Assembly (NCBI RefSeq): GCF_947501165.1
Contig: NZ_CANMUU010000001.1
Location: 558,001 to 622,000 of the forward strand
Length of the DNA stretch: 64,000 nucleotides
Direction: 5' to 3'
Source of the DNA: an uncultured Allomuricauda sp.
GTDB taxonomy: Bacteria; Bacteroidota; Bacteroidia; Flavobacteriales; Flavobacteriaceae
The position numbers and the translations under genes are program-made. Below the pieces are notes generated by a model that made no database searches, had not been told where the DNA came from, and saw only the letters and a program-made list of their open reading frames with translations. Positions 52,961 through 60,737 of this stretch are shown one piece after another; position 1 is the first letter of the stretch; each line of letters begins with the position of its first letter.

Positions 52961-54679
52961 ATGAGTAAGTTTTATTACAATGAAGAACAGGAATCCTATG
53001 ATGCCATTGTCGTAGGAACTGGGATCAGTGGAGGCTGGGCAGCAAAAGAACTCTGCGAAAATGGATTGAAAACCTTGGTATTGGAGCGTGGAAGAATGGT
53101 GAAGCATAGGGAAGATTATCCTACAGCGAACATGGACCCTTGGGATTTTCCAAATGCCGGGGAAGCCACCCAAGAAGATCTTGCAAAGCAGGAAAAACAA
53201 GCAAGAACGGGATATACTGTAAAGAAAGCTTCTCAACATTGGTTTGTAAACGATTTAGAGCATCCCTATAACGAGGTTAAGCGCTTCGATTGGATGCGGG
53301 GGTATCATGTAGGTGGACGTTCCATTATGTGGGGGCGTCATAGTTACCGCTGGAGTGAAATGGATTTTGAAGCAAATGGCAAAGAAGGGATTGCTGTGGA
53401 CTGGCCAGTTCGTTATAAAGACATAGCTCCATGGTATGATAAAGTGGAATCATACATTGGGGTATCTGGGGAATTGCTTGGACTTCCTCAACTTCCTGAT
53501 GGCAAATTTGAACCCATGATGGAGCTGAATTGTGTTGAAGACTTTGTTCGCGGAAAAGTTGCGGAGCATTTTGATGGCCGGGTAATCACGGCAGGAAGGG
53601 TTGCTCATATAAATAGTGACAAACGTTTTGAAGGAGATGGCAGAGTGCGTTGTCAGTTTAGAAACCGTTGTGTGCGTGGATGTCCTTTTGGAGCTTATTT
53701 CAGTAGTGTTTCTTCTACATTGCCCGCTGCAGAAAGAACCGGCAATATGACCTTACGACCTGATTCCATTGTGCACGAAATTATATATGATGCCGATAGT
53801 AAAAAAGCAACTGGAGTCAAAGTAATAGACCGACTAACCAAAGAAGAATTTGAATTTAAGGCCAAGGTGATTTTCTTATGTGCCTCGGCAGTGGCATCCA
53901 CTTCCATACTCATGCAATCCAAATCTGACCGTTTTCCAGATGGTTTAGGAAATGATAGTGGTGAATTGGGACACAACCTTATGGATCATCACTTTAAAGC
54001 CGGTGCTGAAGGAAAAATGGATGGCTTTGATGACAAATACTACAAAGGAAGAAAACCAAATGGCATCTATATTCCTAGGTTCCGAAATTTGGGTGGGTCT
54101 AGTGATATGAAGAATTTTACCAGAGGATACGGTTACCAAGGAGGAGCTGGAAGAGGCAATTATGAAGATCTGGTCGCCGAAGCTTCATTTGGAAAAGAAC
54201 TGAAGGAAGGCATTCTAAAGCCAGGAGGCTGGACCATGAACATGTTGGGCTTTGGAGAAATTCTTCCCTATCATGAGAATAAGATGACCCTCGATTATGA
54301 GAAAAAAGACCAATGGGGCCTACCTACGGTAACCTTCGATGCAGAAATCAAAGAAAATGAGCTTGAAATGCGAAAGGATATGCAGGAGCAAGCTGCCGCC
54401 ATGTTGGAGAAATCGGGGGCAAGAGATATAGAGACCTATGATGAAACTTATGCTCTAGGGCTAGGTATCCATGAAATGGGTACAGCGCGAATGGGTCGCA
54501 ATCCGAAAACCTCGGTACTGAATGGATTTAATCAAGTGCATGCTTGTAAAAATGTATATGTTACGGATGGATCATTTATGACTTCGGCCAGCTGTGTCAA
54601 CCCATCTCTGACCTATATGGCGTTTACCGCAAGAGCAGCAGATCATGCTGTAAAAGAACTTAAAAAAGGAAATATCTGA
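52961..54679 (+). CDS. GMC family FAD-dependent oxidoreductase (sugar dehydrogenase type)
   Basis: A 572-aa flavoprotein. The FAD Rossmann motif is VVGTGISGGW (Gly19, Gly21, Gly24), the second family signature is GGRSIMWGRHSYRW (about 104-117), and a Cys-rich segment RFRNRCVRGCPFG appears near residue 230. His504 (GIHEMGTARMG) and Asn547 (SCVNPSLTYMA) form the catalytic pair. No signal peptide is present, so export would depend on its partner. The next gene, a gluconate 2-dehydrogenase subunit-3-like protein, overlaps by one base. Together they match FAD-linked glucoside 3-dehydrogenases, though the cytochrome c subunit is not in the window. Confidence 0.92.
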   Translation: MSKFYYNEEQESYDAIVVGTGISGGWAAKELCENGLKTLVLERGRMVKHREDYPTANMDPWDFPNAGEATQEDLAKQEKQARTGYTVKKASQHWFVNDLEHPYNEVKRFDWMRGYHVGGRSIMWGRHSYRWSEMDFEANGKEGIAVDWPVRYKDIAPWYDKVESYIGVSGELLGLPQLPDGKFEPMMELNCVEDFVRGKVAEHFDGRVITAGRVAHINSDKRFEGDGRVRCQFRNRCVRGCPFGAYFSSVSSTLPAAERTGNMTLRPDSIVHEIIYDADSKKATGVKVIDRLTKEEFEFKAKVIFLCASAVASTSILMQSKSDRFPDGLGNDSGELGHNLMDHHFKAGAEGKMDGFDDKYYKGRKPNGIYIPRFRNLGGSSDMKNFTRGYGYQGGAGRGNYEDLVAEASFGKELKEGILKPGGWTMNMLGFGEILPYHENKMTLDYEKKDQWGLPTVTFDAEIKENELEMRKDMQEQAAAMLEKSGARDIETYDETYALGLGIHEMGTARMGRNPKTSVLNGFNQVHACKNVYVTDGSFMTSASCVNPSLTYMAFTARAADHAVKELKKGNI

Positions 54680-55329
54680 TGGAAAGAAGAACAGCACTCA
54701 AAAATATGGGAATGGCTTTCGGGTATACCGTGGCTGCTCCCACATTATTAGGATTGGTCCAAAGTTGTAACTCCAAGAAAGTTCTAGACTGGACCCCAGA
54801 TTTTTTAACCAAGGATGAAGGTGTTGCCGTTCATACAATGGTTGATATCATTCTCCCTAAAACAGATACGCCTTCTGCCACTGATGTAAATGTTCATGTA
54901 TTTATAGATCAGTTTGCCAAAGATGTGCTCCCCCAAGAACACAAGGATTTTTTAAAGTTAGGAATGGACAAATTTTTTGGCAAAGTACTGACTGACGCTG
55001 AAAAGGAAACTTTGCCCGAATTAAACGAAGAGGATTTCATTGCAGCTTTGAAAACATATCTAAAAAAGCGTACCAAAGAGGTTGAGGAAGCTCACAATAA
55101 GGCTATAGGGGAATATTTTATGGCCATTGAACAAAATGGCAGTGCCGTATTGGACGATGAGATCGCTCGATATATGTTTGCCAATTCGATTAGAGACATC
55201 TCTGTCTGGTCCTATAAAAGCTCTGAATATGTTGGCGAAGAGGTATTGGCTTATCTGCCCATTCCAGGTCAATATGTGCCCTGTGATACTGCAGAAGCCC
55301 TCACTCAGGGAAAAGCATGGTCCTTATAA
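54679..55329 (+). CDS. Gluconate 2-dehydrogenase subunit 3 family Tat protein
   Basis: A 216-aa small subunit. The N-terminus MERRTALKNMG with AAPTLLGLVQSC is a twin-arginine signal, possibly with lipid attachment at the Cys. The mature part (TKDEGVAVHTMVDIILPKTDTPSA, about 42-65) is the Gluconate_2-dh3 signature, followed by helices ending in YLPIPGQYVPCD. Such subunits carry the folded GMC subunit through the Tat system. It shares one base with the GMC gene (TGATG) and is followed after 21 bases by a terminator. Confidence 0.92.
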   Translation: MERRTALKNMGMAFGYTVAAPTLLGLVQSCNSKKVLDWTPDFLTKDEGVAVHTMVDIILPKTDTPSATDVNVHVFIDQFAKDVLPQEHKDFLKLGMDKFFGKVLTDAEKETLPELNEEDFIAALKTYLKKRTKEVEEAHNKAIGEYFMAIEQNGSAVLDDEIARYMFANSIRDISVWSYKSSEYVGEEVLAYLPIPGQYVPCDTAEALTQGKAWSL

Positions 55330-55350
55330 TAGACTAATATTTTTAAGACA

Positions 55351-55378
55351 AAAAAGTCCTTCTAACGAAGGACTTTTT
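55351..55378 (+). terminator. Terminator of the GMC/subunit-3 transcript
   Basis: AAAAAGTCCTTC (55351-55362), loop TAAC, GAAGGACTTTTT (55367-55378), a perfect 12-base stem including the T-run. Confidence 0.93.
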
Positions 55379-55390
55379 TATGCACAAATA

Positions 55391-55440
55391 AAAACACCTC
55401 GGAAGTTTGTCTCTTGGGGTAAAACTTTCCGAGGCGTTTT
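55391..55440 (-). terminator. Terminator of the nrdA transcript
   Basis: AAAACACCTCGGAA (55391-55404) pairs with TTCCGAGGCGTTTT (55427-55440), with one A/C mismatch and a long loop. It lies just after the nrdA stop on the minus strand, with T-rich sequence beyond. Confidence 0.75.
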
Positions 55441-55481
55441 AGTTAATAAACACTATCACATACTGATAAGTTCAGTATAAA

Positions 55482-57959
55482 CTATGAACCGCACATTAAG
55501 CAATCGTCATCAGCTTGGCCTTCTTTGGCACGTGCAATCATTTCTTTCATTTCTTCAGGTGTCATTGGTTGAATATCTACTTCCTGTTGACTTACAGGAG
55601 TAGTCTCCACCTGAATGGTCTTAGCTCCTTTCGTAGTAGCTGCAATCACTTCTGCTTCCGCTGCCACACTAACCGGAACTTCTTTCTTTTTCGTATTATC
55701 CAAAGTGAATTTAATAGCATCTACAGCTGCTTTGGTTCTCAGGTAATACATTCCCGTCTTCAAGCCACTCTTCCAAGCATAAAAGTGCATGGAAGTCAGT
55801 TTGGCATAGTTGGCATTCTCCATGAACAAGTTCAAAGACTGACTCTGGTCAATGAAATAGCCACGTTGACGACTCATATCTATTATATCTTTCATACTGA
55901 GTTCCCAAACCGTTTGATACAGTTCCTTAATTTCCTCGGGAATCACATCAATATGTTGAATGGAACCGTTGGCACGCATCAGTTCTTGTTTCAGATTCTC
56001 GTTCCATAGACCCAGTTTAACCAAGTCTTCCAAAAGATGCTTGTTTACCACAATAAATTCGCCGGATAGTACTCTTCGCGTGTAAATGTTGGAAGTATAC
56101 GGTTCAAAGCATTCGTTGTTACCCAAAATCTGAGAAGTGGAAGCGGTAGGCATTGGCGCAACCAACAATGAATTTCTCACTCCGTTTTTAAGAACATCTT
56201 TTCTGAGTTTGCCCCAGTCCCATCTTCCAGAAAGTTCTTCATCTTTGATACCCCAAAGATTGTGCTGGAATTCTCCTTTGGATATAGGTGAACCTTCATA
56301 ACTGGAATATGGTCCTTCTTCTTTGGCTTGTTCCATGGAAGCAGTGACGGCTGCAAAGTAAAGAGTCTCAAAAATATCTTGATTCAATTGTTTTGCCTCA
56401 TCACTAGTAAAGGGCAATCTGAGCATTATGAATGCGTCTGCCAGTCCTTGAACTCCCAAACCAATTGGTCTATGCCTCATATTGGAGTTTTCGGCTTCTT
56501 TGACCGGATAATAGTTGCGGTCAATAACCCTGTTCAAGTTTTTAGTAACTCTTTTTGTAACCTTGAAAAGCTCTTTATGGTCGAACTTGCCATTTTTCAC
56601 GAACATGGGCAAAGCGATGGATGCCAAGTTACATACTGCTACCTCATCGGGAGAGGTATATTCCAAAATCTCTGTACATAAGTTGGAAGAGCGAATGGTT
56701 CCCAGATTTTTCTGGTTGCTCTTTCTGTTGGCAGCATCCTTATACAACATATAAGGTGTTCCTGTTTCTATTTGAGATTCGAGGATTTTCTCCCACAATT
56801 CTCTTGCCTTAATGGTCTTTCTTCCTTTTCCTTCCGACTCGTACTTAAGATACAATGCATCAAAATCCTCGCTATGTGTGTTAAAAAGGTCTGGGCACTC
56901 ATTTGGACACATTAGGGTCCATTCTGCATCTGCCTCTACTCTTTTCATAAACAAATCTGGAATCCACATGGCGTAGAATAAGTCCCGCGCCCTCATTTCT
57001 TCCTTTCCGTGATTTTTCTTCAAGTCGAGAAAGTCAAAAATATCGGCATGCCATGGTTCCACATAAATAGCGAAACTTCCTTTTCTTTTTCCTCCACCTT
57101 GGTCAACGTAACGTGCTGTATCATTAAATACCCGTAACATAGGCACTATTCCGTTGGAAGTTCCGTTTGTTCCAGCTATATAAGATCCTGTGGCTCTAAT
57201 ATTATGGATAGATAGCCCAATACCTCCAGCAGATTGGGAAATCTTTGCCGTTTGCTTCAACGTATCGTAAATACCATCAATGCTATCGTCCTTCATGGTC
57301 AATAGAAAGCAGGAAGACATCTGTGGTTTTGGAGTACCTGAATTAAACAACGTAGGAGTAGCGTGGGTAAAGTACTTCTTCGACATAAGCTCATAGGTCT
57401 CTATGGCTGCATCCAAGTCGTTTAAATGAATTCCCACAGCGACACGCATGAGCATATGTTGAGGGCGCTCTGCAATCTTACCATTAAGTTTTAGCAGATA
57501 TGAGCGTTCCAATGTTTTAAAACCGAAGTAATCGTAGCCAAAATCACGGTTATAAATTATAGTGGAATCCAAGGTCTCTGCATTCTCAGAAATTACTTTG
57601 TACACCTCATCTGACAGAAGAGGTGCTTCTTTGCCTGTTCGTGGATTTACATATTCGTATAAATCCTTCATGGTTTCTGAGAAAGATTTTTTGGTATTCT
57701 TATGTAGGTTGGAAACGGAAATACGGGCCGCCAACTTTGCATAATCAGGATGCGTTGTGGTCATTGTTGCTGCTATTTCAGCAGCCAAATTGTCCAATTC
57801 CGACGTGGTCACGCCATCATACAATCCTTCAATGACCCTCATGGCAACCTTTACAGGGTCCACTAGGCCATTGAGACCATAACAAAGTTTTCTAACTCGT
57901 GCCGTGATCTTGTCGAACATCATCGGCTCTTTTCTTCCATCTCTTTTTACTACATACAT
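55482..57959 (-). CDS. nrdA: Ribonucleoside-diphosphate reductase, large subunit (class I)
   Basis: An 825-aa catalytic subunit that reduces ribonucleotides to deoxyribonucleotides. An ATP-cone allosteric domain begins [20 protein letters not shown] (about 1-90). The NLCTE motif with catalytic Cys and Glu follows in the middle ([11 protein letters not shown]), with the redox Cys of VCNLAS. Two C-terminal cysteines (CLMC, four residues from the end) pass electrons from thioredoxin. Its partner nrdB lies upstream on the same strand, separated by a terminator-like hairpin and conserved motifs. Length is slightly above E. coli NrdA (761). Confidence 0.97.
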   Translation of the reverse strand: MYVVKRDGRKEPMMFDKITARVRKLCYGLNGLVDPVKVAMRVIEGLYDGVTTSELDNLAAEIAATMTTTHPDYAKLAARISVSNLHKNTKKSFSETMKDLYEYVNPRTGKEAPLLSDEVYKVISENAETLDSTIIYNRDFGYDYFGFKTLERSYLLKLNGKIAERPQHMLMRVAVGIHLNDLDAAIETYELMSKKYFTHATPTLFNSGTPKPQMSSCFLLTMKDDSIDGIYDTLKQTAKISQSAGGIGLSIHNIRATGSYIAGTNGTSNGIVPMLRVFNDTARYVDQGGGKRKGSFAIYVEPWHADIFDFLDLKKNHGKEEMRARDLFYAMWIPDLFMKRVEADAEWTLMCPNECPDLFNTHSEDFDALYLKYESEGKGRKTIKARELWEKILESQIETGTPYMLYKDAANRKSNQKNLGTIRSSNLCTEILEYTSPDEVAVCNLASIALPMFVKNGKFDHKELFKVTKRVTKNLNRVIDRNYYPVKEAENSNMRHRPIGLGVQGLADAFIMLRLPFTSDEAKQLNQDIFETLYFAAVTASMEQAKEEGPYSSYEGSPISKGEFQHNLWGIKDEELSGRWDWGKLRKDVLKNGVRNSLLVAPMPTASTSQILGNNECFEPYTSNIYTRRVLSGEFIVVNKHLLEDLVKLGLWNENLKQELMRANGSIQHIDVIPEEIKELYQTVWELSMKDIIDMSRQRGYFIDQSQSLNLFMENANYAKLTSMHFYAWKSGLKTGMYYLRTKAAVDAIKFTLDNTKKKEVPVSVAAEAEVIAATTKGAKTIQVETTPVSQQEVDIQPMTPEEMKEMIARAKEGQADDDCLMCGS

Positions 57960-58013
57960 GCGCTACGATTATTTTAATTATGATACTTACTTGGTTCTAC
58001 CAAACAGCGTTTT

Positions 58014-58044
58014 GTGTTAAATTTTTAACACTTGAGGTCAAAGT
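58014..58044. promoter_or_regulatory. Candidate regulatory site upstream of nrdA
   Basis: A perfect palindrome GTGTTAAATTTTTAACAC (58014-58031) is followed by GAGGTCAAAGT (58034-58044). The 11-mer GAGGTCAAAGT and the 10-mer TTTTTAACAC also occur upstream of nrdB (59183-59202). Sharing between the two nrd genes suggests a common regulator. It does not match the NrdR box that I know. Confidence 0.45.
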
Positions 58045-58047
58045 CAT

Positions 58048-58073
58048 AAAAACCCTCGATGGGCGGTCGAGGG
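58048..58073 (-). terminator. Hairpin between nrdB and nrdA
   Basis: CCCTCGA (58053-58059) and TCGAGGG (58067-58073) pair around a 7-base loop. On the minus strand, an uninterrupted T-run follows (58048-58052). It would end or attenuate transcripts from nrdB before nrdA. Confidence 0.7.
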
Positions 58074-58090
58074 CTTTCTTGGTGGGTTAT

Positions 58091-59077
58091 TTAAAAATCA
58101 GCATCAAAGCTTATCTTCTGTGAGTCGGCATCCTTTTCTTTATTAAGAACACCTGCTTTTTGATATTCTGAAACTCTTTTTTCAAAGAAATTAGTTTTTC
58201 CTTGAAGAGAAATCATGTCCATAAAATCAAACGGATTAGTGGCGTTATAGACTTTTTCGCACTGCAATTCCACTAAAAGTCTGTCTGTTACGAATTCTAA
58301 GTATTGCGTCATCAATTTCGAGTTCATACCAATAAGACTAACTGGAAGAGATTCCGTTATGAATTCTCTTTCAATGTTAAGGGCATCAACAATAATTGAA
58401 GTGATGCGCTCTTTAGGAACTTTGTTCACCAAATGATTGTTGTGCAAATGCACAGCATAATCGCAATGCATTCCTTCATCTCTTGAAATCAATTCGTTGG
58501 AAAAGGTCAATCCTGGCATTAGACCTCTCTTCTTCAACCAGAAAATAGAGCAAAAGGCTCCAGAAAAGAAAATTCCTTCGACAGCTGCAAAAGCAATTAG
58601 GCGTTCTGCAAAGCTTGGAGAATCAATCCATTTCAAAGCCCAGTCTGCTTTCTTTTTAATGGCCGGGAAATTTTCAATGGCTTTGAACAAAATACCTTTC
58701 TCTTTTTCATCCTTTACATAAGTGTCTATCAGAAGAGAATATGTTTCAGAATGAATATTTTCCATCATTATCTGAAAACCGTAGAAAAACTTGGCTTCTG
58801 AATACTGCACTTCGTTTACAAAGTTTTCGGCCAGGTTTTCATTTACGATACCATCTGAAGCAGCGAAAAAGGCCAAGATATGTTTGATGAAGTAACGTTC
58901 GTCTTCATTCAGTTTGTTATTCCAATCCGTTAAATCCTGATGAAGGTCAATCTCCTCAGCAGTCCAAAAACAAGCCTCGCACTTTTTGTACCAATCCCAT
59001 AAATCATGGTGTTGTATTGGAAAAATAACAAATCGGTCTTCATTTTCTTGCAAAATAGGTTCTACTGCTGCTGACAT
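58091..59077 (-). CDS. nrdB: Ribonucleoside-diphosphate reductase, small subunit (class I)
   Basis: A 328-aa radical-bearing subunit. The start at 59077 ([16 protein letters not shown]) is used; the longer frame adds 20 residues with no family support. Metal and radical residues are Asp44, Glu106 and His109 with the radical Tyr113 ([12 protein letters not shown]), and the second metal set lies near [22 protein letters not shown] and SRDEGMHCD. The segment [13 protein letters not shown] is shared with eukaryotic-type R2 proteins. The C-terminus has the usual acidic end (FDADF) that docks NrdA. It precedes nrdA on the minus strand. Confidence 0.97.
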   Translation of the reverse strand: MSAAVEPILQENEDRFVIFPIQHHDLWDWYKKCEACFWTAEEIDLHQDLTDWNNKLNEDERYFIKHILAFFAASDGIVNENLAENFVNEVQYSEAKFFYGFQIMMENIHSETYSLLIDTYVKDEKEKGILFKAIENFPAIKKKADWALKWIDSPSFAERLIAFAAVEGIFFSGAFCSIFWLKKRGLMPGLTFSNELISRDEGMHCDYAVHLHNNHLVNKVPKERITSIIVDALNIEREFITESLPVSLIGMNSKLMTQYLEFVTDRLLVELQCEKVYNATNPFDFMDMISLQGKTNFFEKRVSEYQKAGVLNKEKDADSQKISFDADF

Positions 59078-59292
59078 AATTTCATAATAAGAATTAGTAA
59101 TACTGGACGAAAATTTCCCTGTGAATAGGGCTAACAAAGATTCAAAAATGTGATCAGATTGTAAAGTTTGTTTTAGAAAATAGAGGTCAAAGTTTTTAAC
59201 ACAACTTGTTGAAATCTAGGTTCGCAAGTGATGTTTGTTGGCTTTGCGAAAACCAAAAGCAGTGTACAATTTTTTTAGCACACTTGAACAAT

Positions 59293-59336
59293 AAAAAAAG
59301 ACCAAAGAGTATAAATAGCTATACCGCTTTGGTCTT
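59293..59336 (-). terminator. Minus-strand terminator with no obvious gene upstream
   Basis: AAGACCAAAG (59298-59307) pairs with CTTTGGTCTT (59327-59336), with an inner pair GTATA/TATAC. A run of seven A on the plus strand (59293-59299) gives a T-run on the minus strand. Nothing large is encoded upstream on that strand before 59979, so it may end a small transcript. Confidence 0.72.
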
Positions 59337-59578
59337 ACTTACTTATGAAAATTGCTTGCTTTGTTTACTTATATTATTGGATTACCAAAGTGTACGGCCA
59401 TTCTCAATCCTTCAAGCCTTCTCCATATAGTTTTTAGGTAGTTCCCCCAAAACCTAAAACCAAATTCGAAAATTGAAAAAATCAAGAAATATTTTTTCAA
59501 GCAGTTCCACTTATGAGGTTGGTTGCTCTGGCCGTACGTTTTCTGGTAATGTCAATGATCTTATTTACAATAACAGTT

Positions 59579-59698
59579 CTATTCCTTAACCGCCAATTCC
59601 TTCCATTCCGATTCAATTTTTAACTCCTGCTGTTCCGCTACGGATGCAACAATTAATGCCACAACTAAAATTAAAAAGAGAATTATACACTTTCTCAT
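59579..59698 (-). CDS. Possible 39-aa secreted peptide (below usual size limits)
   Basis: ATG at 59698, TAG at 59581. It encodes a hydrophobic signal-like start (MRKCIILFLILVVALIVASV) followed by a polar tail rich in Glu and Lys (ELKIESEWKELAVKE). A minus-strand terminator lies about 240 bases downstream, which supports a transcript. A frame in another phase continues beyond the stop with IVNKIIDITRKRTARA, so a frameshifted relic is also possible. A plus-strand frame of 36 codons overlaps (59513-59623). Confidence 0.32.
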   Translation of the reverse strand: MRKCIILFLILVVALIVASVAEQQELKIESEWKELAVKE

Positions 59699-59922
59699 AT
59701 CTGTTTGGTGAGGTTACCAAAGCTAAAGTAGAGATACAATTTAAAGTTCCATCAATGGTATGTATGGACGACATGGATTCTTGTATAAATGGCTATGTTT
59801 AGCAATAATAGAATTGAAAACTGAAAAAGAAAACCTTCTAAATTGAAGGAAAAAACCTATGGCTTCCCATTATGCGGCGTTTTGTTCCATTTATAAGCAT
59901 AAAATGTCCATTAGCACATAAT

Positions 59923-59955
59923 TTTAAAATGGTTAAACAGAATATTATACATTTG
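59923..59955 (+). promoter_or_regulatory. Promoter of the LytTR response regulator gene
   Basis: TTTA (59923-59926), a 21-base spacer, then TACATTTG (59948-59955), an exact -7 match. Transcription would begin near 59962, leaving about 17 bases of leader. Confidence 0.5.
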
Positions 59956-59978
59956 ATTATACGTAATAACCCCGACCC

Positions 59979-60713
59979 ATGTTAGAAGCAGTAATTGTAG
60001 ACGATGAAGTCAAAGCGCTCCAAAGTTTAAGCTGGGAGCTGACAAATTTGAGTGATGAGGTAGATATAATCGCTTCTTTTACGGATGCCCATGAGGCACT
60101 AAACTATTTGGAGCACAATTCTCCAGATTGTTTGTTTTTAGATATTGAAATGCCTGCAATGGATGGGTTTCAATTTATTAAAACCCTGAAGAACAAGAGC
60201 TTTCCTGTGGTTATTACTACGGCATACAATCAATATGCGCTTCAGGCCTTAAAAAACGAAGCCATTGATTATTTGTTAAAACCTATTGATTCAGACGATT
60301 TGAAGGTCACGCTATCCAAAATAAAAAAGTTTAATGCCAAGAATTATACGGCGGAAAAACTGGAGAAAATTCTCTTGAATTTCAATGCCGAGTCTCCAAG
60401 CAAAAAAATAACTATCAATACTGACGGTAAATTGGTATTTTTACATAGTGATGATATTCTTTACGCCGAATCTGATGGGAATTATAGCACCATCTATTTA
60501 AGTGATGGCCATAAAATATTGTTGACCAAAAAACTAAAGGAGGTAAATGCCCTTTTACCAGATCACAGCTTTTTTAGGATACACAATTCATACATAATCA
60601 ACCTCAACAAAATAAAGGAATTTCTAAAAACCGATGGGTATGTAGTATTGGAATCCAATCACAAAATACCTGTCTCTCGGCAGAAAAAATCCGATTTTTT
60701 GGATTTGCTGTAA
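59979..60713 (+). CDS. LytTR family response regulator
   Basis: A 244-aa regulator with an N-terminal receiver domain and a C-terminal LytTR DNA-binding domain. The phosphoacceptor is Asp55 in CLFLDIEMPAMDGF, with acidic Asp8-Asp9 and Lys near 105 (LKPID). The LytTR domain (about 140-244) has DDILYAESDGNYSTIY and the RIHNSYIINLNKI signature. It is followed after 24 bases by a TPR histidine kinase, its likely partner. Confidence 0.94.
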   Translation: MLEAVIVDDEVKALQSLSWELTNLSDEVDIIASFTDAHEALNYLEHNSPDCLFLDIEMPAMDGFQFIKTLKNKSFPVVITTAYNQYALQALKNEAIDYLLKPIDSDDLKVTLSKIKKFNAKNYTAEKLEKILLNFNAESPSKKITINTDGKLVFLHSDDILYAESDGNYSTIYLSDGHKILLTKKLKEVNALLPDHSFFRIHNSYIINLNKIKEFLKTDGYVVLESNHKIPVSRQKKSDFLDLL

Positions 60714-60737
60714 AAGCAAGAGGAAACTATTATTTAT

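Larger units (their letters stand above)
59078..59978. other. Intergenic region between nrdB and the LytTR response regulator
   Basis: About 900 bases without an ordinary gene. From left to right it holds the nrdB upstream motifs (59183-59202), a minus-strand terminator hairpin (59293-59336), two short opposed frames near 59.5-59.7 kb, and the promoter of the LytTR gene. Frames on the plus strand in 59206-59430 look like chance. Confidence 0.55.

Noticed and set aside
55515-56009. 164-aa frame antisense to nrdA
   Set aside because: Low-complexity, Phe/His-rich translation typical of the reverse of a coding sequence; nrdA is certain.
59513-59623. 36-codon hydrophobic plus-strand frame in the nrdB-LytTR gap
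   Set aside because: It overlaps the minus-strand peptide frame, lacks a promoter and terminator on its strand, and is too short to support.
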